Below are positions 1 to 9,869 of a DNA stretch of 64,000 nucleotides, one piece after another. Both the position numbers and the translations under genes were made by a program. Under the pieces are notes generated by a model. That model had not been told where the DNA came from. It saw only the letters and a program-made list of their open reading frames with translations, and did no database searches. Each line of letters opens with the position of its first letter. The stretch's first letter is position 1. The stretch is from Caulobacterales bacterium (GTDB taxonomy: Bacteria; Pseudomonadota; Alphaproteobacteria; Caulobacterales; Caulobacteraceae): NCBI GenBank assembly GCA_017302105.1, contig JAFLCS010000001.1, positions 1 through 64,000 of the forward strand. The letters run 5' to 3'.

Positions 1-125
1 CCCTGCTCAAGGCGCTCGATCTTCGAGGCATCCTTGTCAATGCAGGTCACCACGTGCCCAAAATCAGCAAAACAGGCACCCGACACCAGCCCAACATAGC
101 CCGTGCCGATCATCGCTACTCGCAT
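1..125 (-). CDS. ugd: UDP-glucose 6-dehydrogenase, N-terminal fragment
   Basis: Only the first 41 codons are inside the window; the rest lies beyond its left edge. The N-terminus begins [20 protein letters not shown], the Rossmann NAD-binding glycine motif ([10 protein letters not shown]) that is close to diagnostic for the UDP-glucose/GDP-mannose dehydrogenase family, followed by an acidic residue at the end of the second strand (CIDKD). The family oxidises UDP-glucose to UDP-glucuronate in the cytoplasm for envelope polysaccharides. The gene is divergent from cysD. The substrate cannot be fixed from the fragment, and a GDP-mannose dehydrogenase is possible though less likely. Confidence 0.88.
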   Translation of the reverse strand, partial: MRVAMIGTGYVGLVSGACFADFGHVVTCIDKDASKIERLEQ

Positions 126-233
126 AGAGGAGGCCTTCCGAGAATCTCGCGCGGCCTATAGCCCAGCACCAGGCCGATGACCAGCCGGGGCCGGAGCCTT
201 GCACGGCTCCATAAAGAGCGGCACACGAGCCGC

Positions 234-1139
234 ATGATCGCCAGCAATCCATCCCTCGCTCGATTGGAAGCCGACAGCATCCACATCATCCGCGAGGTGG
301 TCGCCGAAACGCGACAGCCGGTTCTACTCTATTCGATCGGCAAGGATTCGACGGTCCTGCTGCATCTGGTCCGCAAGGCCTTTCACCCCCTGCCGCCGCC
401 AATCCCGCTGCTGCACGTCGATACCGGCTGGAAGTTTCAGCAAATGTACGCGGCGCGTGATCGGCTGGCCGAATGCGCCGATATCGAGCTGATCGTCCAT
501 CAGAACCCCGAGGGCGTCGAGCGCGGCATCCGACCCGATGAACATGGGGCCGAACTGCACACGCGCATCTGGAAGACGGAGGGGCTGAAACAGGCCCTGG
601 ACGCCCACGGCTTTGATGCCGCCCTGGCCGGGGCTCGCCGAGACGAGGAGGCGAGCCGGGCCAAGGAACGGGTCGTCTCGGTGCGAGCGGCAGGGCACCG
701 CTGGGACCCCCGCCGCCAGCGGCCGGAGATGTGGCACCTGTTCAATACGCGCATCGCCGAGGGGGAGAGCCTGCGGATCTTTCCCTTGTCGGATTGGACC
801 GAGCTGGATGTCTGGCGCTACATCCGCCGTGAAGCTCTGGAGGTCTCGCCTCTGTATTTCTCGGCACCGCGTCCGGTGGTGCACAGGCCGGGGGGACTGA
901 TCATGGTCGACGACGACCGTCTGACCTTGCATCCGGGCGAGACGCCCGAGATCAGGGAGGTCCGGTTTCGAACGCTGGGCTGCTATCCGTTGACCTGTGC
1001 AACCGAGAGCCCGGCCCGCGCACTTGACGACATCATAGACGAGGTGGCGCGCGCCACCGTGTCTGAGCGCCGCGGCCGGCTTATCGACGCGACCGGCGAG
1101 GCCTCGATGGAAGCCAAGAAGCGCGAGGGCTATTTCTGA
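234..1139 (+). CDS. cysD: Sulfate adenylyltransferase subunit 2
   Basis: CysD carries the ATP pyrophosphatase active site of ATP sulfurylase, which makes adenosine phosphosulfate from sulfate and ATP together with the GTPase CysN. The PP-loop SIGKDS is at residues 34-39, an RRDEE segment lies near residue 130, and the C-terminus is the family-typical KREGYF. The start at 234 gives 301 aa, matching the family length; an in-frame ATG at 177 would add 19 residues with no family resemblance. The stop overlaps the start of cysNC by one base (TGATG), so the two are a translationally coupled operon. Cytoplasmic, assimilatory sulfate activation. Confidence 0.95.
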   Translation: MIASNPSLARLEADSIHIIREVVAETRQPVLLYSIGKDSTVLLHLVRKAFHPLPPPIPLLHVDTGWKFQQMYAARDRLAECADIELIVHQNPEGVERGIRPDEHGAELHTRIWKTEGLKQALDAHGFDAALAGARRDEEASRAKERVVSVRAAGHRWDPRRQRPEMWHLFNTRIAEGESLRIFPLSDWTELDVWRYIRREALEVSPLYFSAPRPVVHRPGGLIMVDDDRLTLHPGETPEIREVRFRTLGCYPLTCATESPARALDDIIDEVARATVSERRGRLIDATGEASMEAKKREGYF

Positions 1140-2959
1140 TGCCCGCCGAACCGCTTCGCCTGATGCTGTGTGGGTCCGTCGACGACGGCAAGTCGACACT
1201 CATCGGACGGCTCGTCCACGACCTTGGGGCCATCCCCGAAGACGTACTGTCCGGACTGACCGGCGAGACCGGCGAGGTCGATCTGTCGCGCCTGACGGAC
1301 GGACTGGCGGCCGAGCGCGAGCAGGGGATCACCATTGATGTGGCGTGGCGGTATTTCCGCTCGCAGCGTCGCACCTTCATCGCGGCCGATGCGCCCGGTC
1401 ACGAACAGTATACGCGCAACATGGCAACAGCGGCCTCGGCCGTCGATGTGGCCGTGTTGCTGGTCGATGCGCGCAAGGGCCTGACCGATCAGACCCGTCG
1501 ACACGCCCAGATCTCTGCGCTCCTGGGCCTGAAGACCGTGATCCTGGTGGTCAACAAAATGGATCTGGTGGACTGGTCCAGGTCCGTCTTCGACGAAATC
1601 GCCGCAGCGTTTGAAGCCCTTTGCCAATCCCTGTCGATCAGCGGTCAGGCCGTCCCGGCGACGGCGCGCACGGGTGCCAATGTCGTGGTCCGCGGCGAGA
1701 CGGCGGCCTGGTGGACCGGACCGACCCTGCTCGAGATTCTCGAGAGCCTTCCAGACGCCCTGAGCGTTGCGGCCGAGGCCCCGCTCCGGCTGGCGGTTCA
1801 GATGGTCCTGCGCCCTGGCGACGAACGGGCCTACGCCGGTCGCATCTCGGCCGGAACCCTTCGCTCAGGCGACAGCGTTCGCGTCATGCCGGGCGGCCAG
1901 ACAGCCAGCGTTCGCCAGATTCTGTCCCCGGACGGGCCCGTGGACATCGCCGTCGCGGGGCAGTCCGTGATGGTGATCCTGGCCGAAGATCTCGACCTGG
2001 GTCGCGGCGATGTCCTGTGTTCCGCGACCGCGCCGGCGATCTGTGCCGACCAGTTGGAGGCGGACATCATCTGGATGGCTGAGCGGCCTCTGCTGCCCGG
2101 ACGCCCCTACTGGATGAAACTGGCGACGCGGACCGTCAGTGCTCAGGTCACGGCAATCAAGTCGAGGCGCGACATCCGGTTCGGCATGGACCTCGCGGCC
2201 GACCAGGTGGCCCTCAATGACATCGGCCGGTGCAATCTGTCTCTGGGCGAGCCCATCGCCCTGGACGGCTATGGCGACAACCGCACCATGGGCGGCTTCA
2301 TCCTGATCGACCGGGAATCCCGGGAAACGGTGGGAGCCGGCCTCGTCCGACACGCCCTCAGGCGCGCCGCCAATCTGCACGCATCACCCCTGTCGGTGAG
2401 CCGCGAGACGCGGGCGGCGGCCCTGGCGCAAAAGCCGGCCTGCCTGTGGTTCACGGGGCTCTCGGGGGCCGGAAAATCAACCGTCGCCAACCGTCTGGAC
2501 CTGACACTCAGCCAGGCCGGGTTCCGCACGATGCTGCTCGACGGTGACAATCTGCGGCACGGGCTCAATCGCGATCTTGGCTTCACCGAAGCCGATCGGG
2601 TCGAGAACATCCGGCGCGTCGCCGAGGTCGCCCGGCTGATGACGGATGCGGGCCTGATTGTTCTGGTCGCCTTCATTTCGCCGTTCAGGGCCGACCGCGC
2701 CACGGCAAGAGCCCTGTTCGAACCTCAGGAGTTCGTCGAGATCTTCGTCGATGCACCTCTGGAGGTCGTCGAAAGCCGCGACCCGAAGGGCCTTTACCGA
2801 AAAGCCAGGGCCGGGGAGCTTCCGAACTTCACCGGAATCGACAGCCCCTACGAGCCACCGCTCGAGCCCGACATTCATATCCACACCGATGCGGCCACCC
2901 CGGACGAGGCCTGTCGGCATATCCTCGATGAACTGAAGCGGCTCGGACGCCTGGGCTGA
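1139..2959 (+). CDS. cysNC: Bifunctional sulfate adenylyltransferase GTPase / adenylylsulfate kinase
   Basis: A 606-aa fusion of CysN and CysC. The N-terminal GTPase has the P-loop GSVDDGKST at residues 12-20, a [12 protein letters not shown]3 region near 84-94 and NKMD near 140. It drives CysD with GTP hydrolysis. The C-terminal domain, from about residue 430, is an APS kinase with the Walker [10 protein letters not shown] near 439-447, followed by [15 protein letters not shown], the APS-binding region. The fusion converts sulfate to PAPS in one complex, as in many rhizobia (NodQ/CysNC). It directly follows cysD. It is convergent with uvrC, with seven bases between the two stop codons. Confidence 0.95.
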   Translation: MPAEPLRLMLCGSVDDGKSTLIGRLVHDLGAIPEDVLSGLTGETGEVDLSRLTDGLAAEREQGITIDVAWRYFRSQRRTFIAADAPGHEQYTRNMATAASAVDVAVLLVDARKGLTDQTRRHAQISALLGLKTVILVVNKMDLVDWSRSVFDEIAAAFEALCQSLSISGQAVPATARTGANVVVRGETAAWWTGPTLLEILESLPDALSVAAEAPLRLAVQMVLRPGDERAYAGRISAGTLRSGDSVRVMPGGQTASVRQILSPDGPVDIAVAGQSVMVILAEDLDLGRGDVLCSATAPAICADQLEADIIWMAERPLLPGRPYWMKLATRTVSAQVTAIKSRRDIRFGMDLAADQVALNDIGRCNLSLGEPIALDGYGDNRTMGGFILIDRESRETVGAGLVRHALRRAANLHASPLSVSRETRAAALAQKPACLWFTGLSGAGKSTVANRLDLTLSQAGFRTMLLDGDNLRHGLNRDLGFTEADRVENIRRVAEVARLMTDAGLIVLVAFISPFRADRATARALFEPQEFVEIFVDAPLEVVESRDPKGLYRKARAGELPNFTGIDSPYEPPLEPDIHIHTDAATPDEACRHILDELKRLGRLG

Positions 2960-2966
2960 TCCGGCC

Positions 2967-4835
2967 CTAGCCGCCGGGCCGGAAGTGGGCGTGGATGCGC
3001 TCGGCCAGGGCCTGGCTGACGCCGTCGATCTTGATCAGATCCGCCACCGAGGCGCGCGACACGCCTCGGGCGGAGCCGAAGGCGTGCAGCAGCGCCTTCT
3101 TGCGACCCGGACCGACGCCCTCGATCTCGTCCAGCGGGTTCTTCTTGATGTCCATCGCGCGGCGCTTGCGATGAGCGCCGATGGCGAAACGGTGGGCCTC
3201 GTCGCGCAGCCGCTGGAGATAATAGAGCGCCGGCGATTTCATCGGCAGCATGAACGGCTCGCGGCCCGGGATGAAGAACCGCTCCATGCCGGCGTCGCGG
3301 TCTGGCCCCTTTGCCACCCCGACCAGGGCGATGTCCTCCAGCCCCAGCTCGGCCATCACCTCGCGCACGGCGCCCAGCTGGCCCAGGCCGCCGTCGATCA
3401 GCACCAGATCGGGCCGCACCACCTCCTCGCCGGCCTCCTCGTCCTTGACCAGCCGGCCGAAACGGCGACGCATCACCTCGGTCATCATGCCGAAGTCGTC
3501 GCCGGGGGTCAGGTCTTCGCCCCGGATGTTGAACTTGCGGTACTGGCTCTTCTGGAACCCCTCCGGCCCGGCCACGACCATGGCCCCGACCGCATTCGTC
3601 CCCTGGACGTGCGAGTTGTCGTAGATCTCGATCCGCTCGGGCCGGCCTTCCAGACCGAAGGCCTCGACTACAGCGTCCAGGATCTTGCCCTGGGCCGAGC
3701 TTTCGGCTAGCCGCCGCCCCAGCGCCTCACGTGCATTGGTCAGGGCGTGATCGACCAGGGCCTTCTTGTCGCCGCGCTGGGGCCGCTCGATCGAGGCGAC
3801 GCGGCGCGCATCGTTCAGCTTGGCCTTGAGGCTGAACGCCTCTTCCAAGAGCGCCTTTTCGGTCGGCACCGCATTGGCCAGGATCAGGCGCGGAACCGGC
3901 TTGTCCTCATAGAACTGCCCCAGGAAGGCCGACAGGATCATCGCCTCGTCGTCGGTGCGGTCCACGCGCGGGAAATAGGCCCGCCCGCCCCAGTTCTGGC
4001 CGCTGCGATAGAAGAAGACCTGGACACAGGCCTGGCCGCCCTCGGCGTGGACGGCGAACACATCCGCCTCGGCCAGGCCCTCGGCCGAGACCGAATTCTC
4101 CATCGAGATCGTCGACAAGGCACGGATACGGTCGCGCAGACGCGCCGCCGTCTCGAAATCCAGATCGTCCGAGGCCGCCTGCATCTCGCCCGCCAGCCGA
4201 TTGATGATGGTGCGCGACTTGCCCGACAGAAACGCCTCGGCCTCATCGACCAGGGCACCGTAGGCTTCAAGGTCAATCAGACCCACGCAAGGCGCCGAAC
4301 ACCGCTTGATCTGATGCAGCATACAGGGCCGGGTGCGGCCCTCGTACACGCTGTCCGAACAGGTCCTGAGCAAAAACGCCTTCTGTAGCGTCGTCAGGGT
4401 CCGATTGACCGCCCAGGTCGAGGCGAACGGCCCGAAATAGTCGCCCTTGATCGTATGGGCACCGCGATGCTTGCGCACCTGCGGGGCCGCATGATCGCGC
4501 CGGATCATCAGTTCGGCGAAGGACTTGTCGTCCCGCAGGACCACATTGAAGCGCGGCTTCAGCTTCTTGATGAAGTTGGATTCCAAGAGCAGCGCTTCGG
4601 TTTCCGTCTTGGTCGAGACGAACTCCATCGAGCGGGTCAGGCTGACCATCAGGCCGATACGCTGGGTATGGAACCGCCCTTGCGCATACTGGGTGACGCG
4701 CTTTTTCAGGCTGCGGGCCTTGCCGACGTAAAGGCAGGTCCCGTCCTCGCCATACATCCGGTACACGCCCGGCCCGTCAGGGGCACGGCGCGCTTCATCG
4801 CGGATCAGATCGGCGGCTTTGAGCGGTTCGGCCAT
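2967..4835 (-). CDS. uvrC: Excinuclease ABC subunit C
   Basis: UvrC makes both incisions around DNA lesions during UvrABC nucleotide excision repair. The 622-aa protein shows the expected order: a GIY-YIG nuclease at the N-terminus (GVYRMYGE, then [13 protein letters not shown], residues about 20-45), a UVR motif near 205-240, the UvrC-type 5' endonuclease fold (DNSHVQG, then [11 protein letters not shown]) and two helix-hairpin-helix motifs at the C-terminus ([13 protein letters not shown] and [12 protein letters not shown]). It lies 16 bases downstream of a DMT-type membrane protein on the same strand and may share its transcript. I saw no GTTC-N7-GTTC SOS box near the start. Confidence 0.97.
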   Translation of the reverse strand: MAEPLKAADLIRDEARRAPDGPGVYRMYGEDGTCLYVGKARSLKKRVTQYAQGRFHTQRIGLMVSLTRSMEFVSTKTETEALLLESNFIKKLKPRFNVVLRDDKSFAELMIRRDHAAPQVRKHRGAHTIKGDYFGPFASTWAVNRTLTTLQKAFLLRTCSDSVYEGRTRPCMLHQIKRCSAPCVGLIDLEAYGALVDEAEAFLSGKSRTIINRLAGEMQAASDDLDFETAARLRDRIRALSTISMENSVSAEGLAEADVFAVHAEGGQACVQVFFYRSGQNWGGRAYFPRVDRTDDEAMILSAFLGQFYEDKPVPRLILANAVPTEKALLEEAFSLKAKLNDARRVASIERPQRGDKKALVDHALTNAREALGRRLAESSAQGKILDAVVEAFGLEGRPERIEIYDNSHVQGTNAVGAMVVAGPEGFQKSQYRKFNIRGEDLTPGDDFGMMTEVMRRRFGRLVKDEEAGEEVVRPDLVLIDGGLGQLGAVREVMAELGLEDIALVGVAKGPDRDAGMERFFIPGREPFMLPMKSPALYYLQRLRDEAHRFAIGAHRKRRAMDIKKNPLDEIEGVGPGRKKALLHAFGSARGVSRASVADLIKIDGVSQALAERIHAHFRPGG

Positions 4836-4851
4836 CGCCCCGGATATAGGC

Positions 4852-5307
4852 TCAGACCCGCCGAACCAACAGCACCCCGCCGATCACCATGGCCACGCCC
4901 AGCACCCGCACCAGATTGATCGGTTGGCGTGGGGCACCGAAGGCCCCGAAGTGATCGAGGACCAGCCCCAGAAACAACTGTCCGGCCACCATCAGGGTAA
5001 TCGTCGTCGCCACGCCCAGCCGCGGCACGCCCCAGGTTGCGGCAATCACAAAAACCACACCGCACAGGCCACCGACCCAGGCATACCAGGGCAGGGCCCG
5101 GGTCGCGGCCAGGTCCGGCTTGACCTGCAGCACCAGCGCCAGGCCGATCAAGGCCACCGTCCCGACGGCGAACGACACAAGGGCGGCATTGACGGCCGAG
5201 CCGACCGCCGTGGCCAGCCGCGCATTGATCGGAGCCTGCAAGGCCGTCGCCGCCCCGGCCAGGGTGATGATCAGCATGGTGGCGAAGGCGAGCAGGTTCG
5301 GGTTCAT
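4852..5307 (-). CDS. DMT superfamily membrane protein, YdcZ/DUF606 type
   Basis: A 151-aa, very hydrophobic protein with about five membrane helices. It begins [20 protein letters not shown] and contains the APINARLA segment and the [11 protein letters not shown] turn characteristic of the short DMT_YdcZ (DUF606) family. These are half-size drug/metabolite transporters whose substrates are mostly unknown. The ATG at 5305-5307 is preferred; an upstream ATG at 5343 would add a polar 12-residue leader. It sits between a hydrolase gene and uvrC on one strand, with gaps of 45 and 16 bases, so a three-gene unit is plausible but functionally mixed. Confidence 0.75.
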   Translation of the reverse strand: MNPNLLAFATMLIITLAGAATALQAPINARLATAVGSAVNAALVSFAVGTVALIGLALVLQVKPDLAATRALPWYAWVGGLCGVVFVIAATWGVPRLGVATTITLMVAGQLFLGLVLDHFGAFGAPRQPINLVRVLGVAMVIGGVLLVRRV

Positions 5308-5352
5308 GACAAGCGGCTTAGCTGTGCTTGGGTCCGACGCCAATCCCGAAAC

Positions 5353-6249
5353 TCAGGCTGGCCGGCCACCTAACTGACGCGCGAACAAGGCCGACAAGCG
5401 ACTCCACGCATCAATCGCGGCCGCCTCATTGAACATCGGCCGATAGTCGGCGTGGAATCCGTGGTCCGCACCCGGATAGACGATGATCTCGCTGTCGGTC
5501 CGCCCCGCCGCCACCAGCGCCGCGCGCATCTGCTCGACCGTGTCCAGCGGGATGCCCTGGTCCTGATCACCGTAGAGGCCCAACACCGGGCAGCGCAGGT
5601 CGCCGGCGATGTCGACCGGCCAGGACCGATCCGGCTCAGCGTTCTGGCTTGGGGCGACCAGACGCCCGTAGAAGGCCGCTCCGGCCTTGAAGTCGTGCGC
5701 GGCACAGGCCATCCACACCACCGTTCCGCCCCAACAGAAGCCGGTGATCGCCGCACGAGAGACATCTGCCCACGACTGGCTGTCCAGCCATTGCAGGGCC
5801 GCCCCGGTGTCCCCCATGACCTGGGCGTGCGGCGCGGTACGCACGATGGTCAGGATTTCCTGAAAATCCGTCAGTCGAGAGGGATCGCCTGCGCGCGCGA
5901 AATAGCCCGGTGCCATCGCGACATAGCCCTGTTTGGCCAGGCGCCGGCAGACGTCCTGGATATAGGCGTGCAGGCCGAAGATCTCATTGACGACAATAAC
6001 CACCGGAAATGGGCCATTGCCTTCAGGACGCGCCACATAGGCCGGCAGCGACGGCGGGTAGTCGCCCGAACTCCAGCCCACGAAGGTGACCTGATCGGTG
6101 ACAATCCCGGCCTCATCGGTGACGATGGGCCGGGCCTGGGCACCCAGGGCGGCGGCGGCATAGCCGGTGAACATCAGCGCTCCGAGCGTTCGGCGGCTCA
6201 GCTTCAGGTCTTTCGGCCCATCGGGCGTCGGAAGATGGTCCAGTGACAT
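5353..6249 (-). CDS. Exported dienelactone hydrolase family protein
   Basis: An alpha/beta hydrolase of the dienelactone hydrolase family (298 aa from the ATG at 6249). The cysteine nucleophile is in GFCWGG near residue 172, with GDQDQG supplying the acid and GADHGF the histidine; an NEIFG segment earlier in the chain is also typical. The N-terminus carries a twin-arginine-like leader (LSRRTLGALMFTGYAAAALG), so the protein is probably exported by Tat to the periplasm. The ATG at 6249 has a GGGAG ribosome binding site at suitable distance; a TTG six bases earlier is possible. The substrate is unknown. The gene is divergent from dnaK. Confidence 0.85.
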   Translation of the reverse strand: MSLDHLPTPDGPKDLKLSRRTLGALMFTGYAAAALGAQARPIVTDEAGIVTDQVTFVGWSSGDYPPSLPAYVARPEGNGPFPVVIVVNEIFGLHAYIQDVCRRLAKQGYVAMAPGYFARAGDPSRLTDFQEILTIVRTAPHAQVMGDTGAALQWLDSQSWADVSRAAITGFCWGGTVVWMACAAHDFKAGAAFYGRLVAPSQNAEPDRSWPVDIAGDLRCPVLGLYGDQDQGIPLDTVEQMRAALVAAGRTDSEIIVYPGADHGFHADYRPMFNEAAAIDAWSRLSALFARQLGGRPA

Positions 6250-6341
6250 GACCAATACTCCCGCTCGACACCCAGGATGCCTCGCCTGTCGGGCCGCGCC
6301 AAGATTCCCTTCCGAAAGCAGGAATTCGACACCGTGTTACC

Positions 6342-6369
6342 CTTGCGGCCTGTGAGGACTTTCCCATAT
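6342..6369 (+). promoter_or_regulatory. Heat-shock (RpoH, sigma-32 type) promoter of dnaK
   Basis: CTTGCGG at 6342-6348, then a 13-base spacer, then TCCCATAT at 6362-6369. This fits the RpoH consensus CTTGAAA / CCCCATnT in both boxes and in spacing. The same architecture, CTTGCGT-N13-CACCATCT, precedes clpB in this window. The predicted transcript would have a leader of about 120 nt before the dnaK ATG. Seen in sequence; sigma factor assignment is inference. Confidence 0.75.
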
Positions 6370-6498
6370 CCCGCCTAAGCGTTGCATCCTGGGGCGACCC
6401 AGGGAGCGGCAAGGACAAATATCTGGGGGTGGAACAGTGCGGCGCCGGATTGCCGGGTCGCCGAGACCATCCGCCAAAATGGAGACGAAGAGACGCCC

Positions 6499-8412
6499 AT
6501 GAGCAAGATCATCGGCATTGACCTGGGAACCACGAACTCGTGCGTCGCGGTCATGGACGGCAAGAACCCCAAGGTCATCGAGAACGCCGAGGGCGCGCGC
6601 ACGACGCCGTCCGTGGTCGGCATTCTGGAAGACGGCGAGCGCGTCGTCGGCCAGCCGGCCAAGCGCCAGGCGGTGACCAACCCCGAAAACACCTTTTTCG
6701 CCATCAAGCGCCTGATCGGCCGCACCTTTGACGACCCGGTGGTCGCCAAGGACAAGAAGATGGTGCCCTATGAGATCGTCAAGGGACCGAACGGCGACGC
6801 CTGGGTACGCTCGCACGGCAAGGACTATTCGCCCCAGGAAATCTCGGCCTTCATCCTGCAAAAGATGAAGGAAGCGGCCGAAGCCCACCTGGGCGAGACC
6901 GTGACCAAGGCGGTCATCACCGTTCCGGCCTATTTCAACGACGCCCAGCGTCAGGCCACCAAGGACGCCGGCAAGATCGCCGGCCTGGAGGTCCTGCGCA
7001 TCATCAACGAGCCGACTGCGGCGGCGCTGGCGTATGGCCTGGAAAAGAACGACGGCAAGAAGATCGCGGTCTATGACCTGGGCGGCGGCACCTTCGACGT
7101 CTCGATCCTGGAGATCGGCGACGGCGTCTTTGAGGTGAAGTCGACCAACGGCGACACCTTCCTGGGCGGCGAAGACTTCGACCTGCGCATCGTCGACTAT
7201 CTGGCCGACGAATTCAAAAAAGAGCAGGGCGTCGATCTGCGCTCGGACAAGCTGGCCCTGCAGCGCCTGAAGGAAGAGGCCGAAAAGGCCAAGAAGGAGC
7301 TGTCGTCGACGACCTCCTACGAGGTCAACCTGCCCTTCATCTCGATGAATGCGTCGGGCCCGCTCCACCTGAACATCAAGCTGTCGCGCGCCAAGCTGGA
7401 AGCCCTGGTCGAAGACCTGGTCCAGCGCACCGTCGGCCCCTGCGAAAAGGCGCTCAAAGACGCCGGCATGAAGGCCTCGGACATCGACGAAGTCGTCCTC
7501 GTCGGCGGCATGACCCGTATGCCCCTGGTCCAGGAGACCGTGAAGAAGTTCTTCGGCAAGGAGCCGCACAAGGGTGTGAATCCTGACGAAGTCGTGGCCC
7601 TGGGCGCGGCGGTTCAGGCCGGCGTGCTGCAAGGCGACGTCAAGGATGTCCTGTTGCTCGACGTCACCCCGCTGACGCTGGGCATCGAGACCCTGGGCGG
7701 CGTCTTCACCGCCCTGATCGAGCGCAACACCACCATCCCGACCAAGAAGTCCCAGGTCTTCTCGACCGCCGAGGACAACCAGTCGGCGGTGACCATTCGC
7801 GTCTTCCAGGGCGAGCGCCCGATGGCGGCCGACAACAAGATGCTGGGTCAGTTCGATCTGGTCGGCATTCCGCCGGCCCCGCGCGGGATGCCCCAGGTCG
7901 AGGTCACTTTCGACATCGACGCCAACGGCATCGTCAATGTGACCGCCAAGGACAAGGCGACCAACAAGGAACAGTCGATCCGTATCCAGGCCAACGGCGG
8001 CCTGTCGGACGACGACATCAACCGCATGGTCAAGGAAGCCGAGGCCAACGCCACCGCCGACAAGGCGCGCAAGGAGCTGGTCGAAGCCAAGAACCAAGGC
8101 GACGCCGCTGTCCATTCGACGGAGAAGGCCCTGTCGGAACACGGCGACAAGATCTCGGCCGAGGACAAGGGCGCGATCGAAACCGCCCTGGCCGACCTGA
8201 AAACCGCCCTTGAAGGTGACAACGCCGAAGACATTTCGGCCAAGACCAACACCCTGGTCCAGGCTTCGATGAAACTCGGCGAAGCCATGTATCAGGCCCA
8301 GCAGGGCCAGGGCGACGCCTCGGCTGAACAGCCGGCCGATGACGGCGTGGTCGATGCGGAGTTCGAAGACGTCACTGACGACGAGGACGCCGACAAGAAG
8401 GAACAGGCCTGA
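6499..8412 (+). CDS. dnaK: Molecular chaperone DnaK (Hsp70)
   Basis: Hsp70 ATPase chaperone of 637 aa, the normal bacterial length. It begins [15 protein letters not shown] with phosphate-loop residues, has the second phosphate motif [16 protein letters not shown], an adenosine motif ([15 protein letters not shown]) and the [14 protein letters not shown] linker to the substrate-binding domain. It ends in an acidic lid tail ([10 protein letters not shown]). The start at 6499 is fixed by homology to the family N-terminus; the frame stays open 39 codons upstream without resemblance. DnaJ follows 58 bases downstream. It acts in the cytoplasm with DnaJ and GrpE. A heat-shock promoter lies at 6342..6369. 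Confidence 0.99.
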   Translation: MSKIIGIDLGTTNSCVAVMDGKNPKVIENAEGARTTPSVVGILEDGERVVGQPAKRQAVTNPENTFFAIKRLIGRTFDDPVVAKDKKMVPYEIVKGPNGDAWVRSHGKDYSPQEISAFILQKMKEAAEAHLGETVTKAVITVPAYFNDAQRQATKDAGKIAGLEVLRIINEPTAAALAYGLEKNDGKKIAVYDLGGGTFDVSILEIGDGVFEVKSTNGDTFLGGEDFDLRIVDYLADEFKKEQGVDLRSDKLALQRLKEEAEKAKKELSSTTSYEVNLPFISMNASGPLHLNIKLSRAKLEALVEDLVQRTVGPCEKALKDAGMKASDIDEVVLVGGMTRMPLVQETVKKFFGKEPHKGVNPDEVVALGAAVQAGVLQGDVKDVLLLDVTPLTLGIETLGGVFTALIERNTTIPTKKSQVFSTAEDNQSAVTIRVFQGERPMAADNKMLGQFDLVGIPPAPRGMPQVEVTFDIDANGIVNVTAKDKATNKEQSIRIQANGGLSDDDINRMVKEAEANATADKARKELVEAKNQGDAAVHSTEKALSEHGDKISAEDKGAIETALADLKTALEGDNAEDISAKTNTLVQASMKLGEAMYQAQQGQGDASAEQPADDGVVDAEFEDVTDDEDADKKEQA

Positions 8413-8419
8413 TCCCCCT

Positions 8420-8447
8420 CGCCCTCCTGGCCCCGGTCGGGAGGGCG
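8420..8447 (+). terminator. Stem-loop between dnaK and dnaJ
   Basis: CGCCCTCC (8420-8427) pairs perfectly with GGAGGGCG (8440-8447) around a 12-base loop. There is no U tract behind it, so it is more likely a partial terminator or an RNA-stabilising element that sets the dnaK to dnaJ ratio than a full terminator. The role is inferred. Confidence 0.5.
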
Positions 8448-8470
8448 AACTCTTATTGGCGTAACGGCTT

Positions 8471-9652
8471 ATGACCTCATCGAGTGACTATTATGATCTC
8501 CTCGGCGTCGGGCGCGACGCCGATGCGGCTGCCTTGAAGGCCGCCTTCCGCAAGAAGGCCATGGAGCACCATCCTGACCGCAACGGTGGTTGTGAGGATG
8601 CGATGGCCAAGTTCAAGGAGGTCAACCAGGCCTATTCTGTCCTGTCCGATCCGCAGAAGCGCGCGGCCTACGACCGCTTCGGCGAGGCCGGCGTCAACGG
8701 TGCCGGCGGTATGGGCGGCGGCGGTTTCTCGGGCGGTCCCCAGGACATCAACGACATCTTCTCGCAGGTGTTTGGCGACGCCTTCGGCGATATGTTCAAT
8801 CGCGCCCAGCAGACCCGCCGCAGCGGGCCGCAGCGCGGTAGCGACATCCGCCACGACCTCGAGATCACTCTGGAACAGGCCTATTGCGGGGCCGAAGCCG
8901 AGATCGATGTGGCGACGGCTGCCGCGTGCGAAACCTGTTCCGGCTCCGGGGCCAAACCCGGCACTTCCCCCCAGACCTGCTCGACCTGTGCCGGTCAGGG
9001 CCGGGTACGGACCGCCAATGGCTTTTTCCAGGTCGAGCGGACCTGTCCGTCCTGCGGCGGCCAGGGCCGGCGGCTGGCCGAGGCCGACGTCTGCACCTCG
9101 TGCCGGGGCCAGGGTCAGGTCCGCAAACACCGCACCCTCAGTCTCAAGATCCCCGCCGGCGTCGACGACGGATCACGCATCCGCCTAACCGGCGAGGGCG
9201 ATGTCGGGCGGCACGGCGGCCCGCGCGGCGACCTCTATGTCTTTTTGTCCGTCAAGCCGCACGATCTGTTCGAACGCGACGGACTGGACCTGCTGGTTCA
9301 GGCCCCTGTGCCGATGTCTCTGGCAGCACTCGGCGGAGAGATCGAGGCTCCGTGCCTGGCTTCCGCAGCCTGCGACGGCCAGTGCCGCACCACGGTAAAG
9401 GTCGATGTTGGCAGCCAGACCGGCAAGACCGTCCGCATTCGTGGCAAGGGCATGCCTGACCTTCAGGGTCGCCGCCGTGGCGACCTGGTGGTGGAATTGT
9501 TCGTCGAGACGCCCACCAATCTGACCTCCCGTCAGAAGGAACTGATGCGCGAGCTGTCTGAGACCTGTGGTGACAAACAGCAGCCTCGCCACGCCGGTTT
9601 CTTCAAGAAGGCGCGGACCTTCTGGTCCGACCTGACCGACGGTAACGCCTAG
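8471..9652 (+). CDS. dnaJ: Chaperone protein DnaJ (Hsp40)
   Basis: Co-chaperone that stimulates DnaK ATPase and delivers substrates. The 393-aa protein has a J domain at residues about 5-70 with the catalytic HPD (EHHPDRNG), a glycine/phenylalanine-rich linker (NGAGGMGGGGFSGG), and four zinc-binding CxxCxGxG repeats near residues 155-220 (CETCSGSG, CSTCAGQG, CPSCGGQG, CTSCRGQG). A beta-rich substrate-binding C-terminal region follows, so this is a complete type I DnaJ. It follows dnaK in the same direction and is probably co-transcribed through the intergenic stem-loop. Confidence 0.98.
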   Translation: MTSSSDYYDLLGVGRDADAAALKAAFRKKAMEHHPDRNGGCEDAMAKFKEVNQAYSVLSDPQKRAAYDRFGEAGVNGAGGMGGGGFSGGPQDINDIFSQVFGDAFGDMFNRAQQTRRSGPQRGSDIRHDLEITLEQAYCGAEAEIDVATAAACETCSGSGAKPGTSPQTCSTCAGQGRVRTANGFFQVERTCPSCGGQGRRLAEADVCTSCRGQGQVRKHRTLSLKIPAGVDDGSRIRLTGEGDVGRHGGPRGDLYVFLSVKPHDLFERDGLDLLVQAPVPMSLAALGGEIEAPCLASAACDGQCRTTVKVDVGSQTGKTVRIRGKGMPDLQGRRRGDLVVELFVETPTNLTSRQKELMRELSETCGDKQQPRHAGFFKKARTFWSDLTDGNA

Positions 9653-9668
9653 GCGTGGGTCGGATCGC

Positions 9669-9869
9669 ATGATCCCGGCGACGCTTCTGGCGATCTACGG
9701 GATAGGCCTGATCGTGGCCTGGGCCAGGATCGTCACCCTGGTCCAGCGCGGTGCCGATCCCATGACCCTGCGCCAGGCCTGGCTTCCCGCCACCGCCTAT
9801 GCCCTGGCCTGGCCTCTTGTGGGTGCCTGCGCCCTGCTCGTCATGATGATCGGGCGACTTCGAAGCTAG
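9669..9869 (+). CDS. Small two-helix membrane protein
   Basis: A 66-aa protein with two clear hydrophobic helices (residues about 3-22 and 38-62) separated by a short polar loop containing [11 protein letters not shown] do not recognise a family. It follows dnaJ after 16 bases on the same strand and may be the last gene of the dnaKJ transcript. Its stop codon overlaps the convergent xseA stop in the self-complementary tetranucleotide CTAG (9866-9869). The reading frame ending exactly at that overlap, the position in the operon and the clean hydrophobic pattern support it as real. Confidence 0.6.
   Translation: MIPATLLAIYGIGLIVAWARIVTLVQRGADPMTLRQAWLPATAYALAWPLVGACALLVMMIGRLRS

Noticed and set aside
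6337-8142. A 601-codon open frame antisense to dnaK
   Set aside because: It is the well-known codon-bias shadow of Hsp70 genes, once mis-annotated as NAD-specific glutamate dehydrogenase. Its protein is low-complexity and there is no ribosome binding site.
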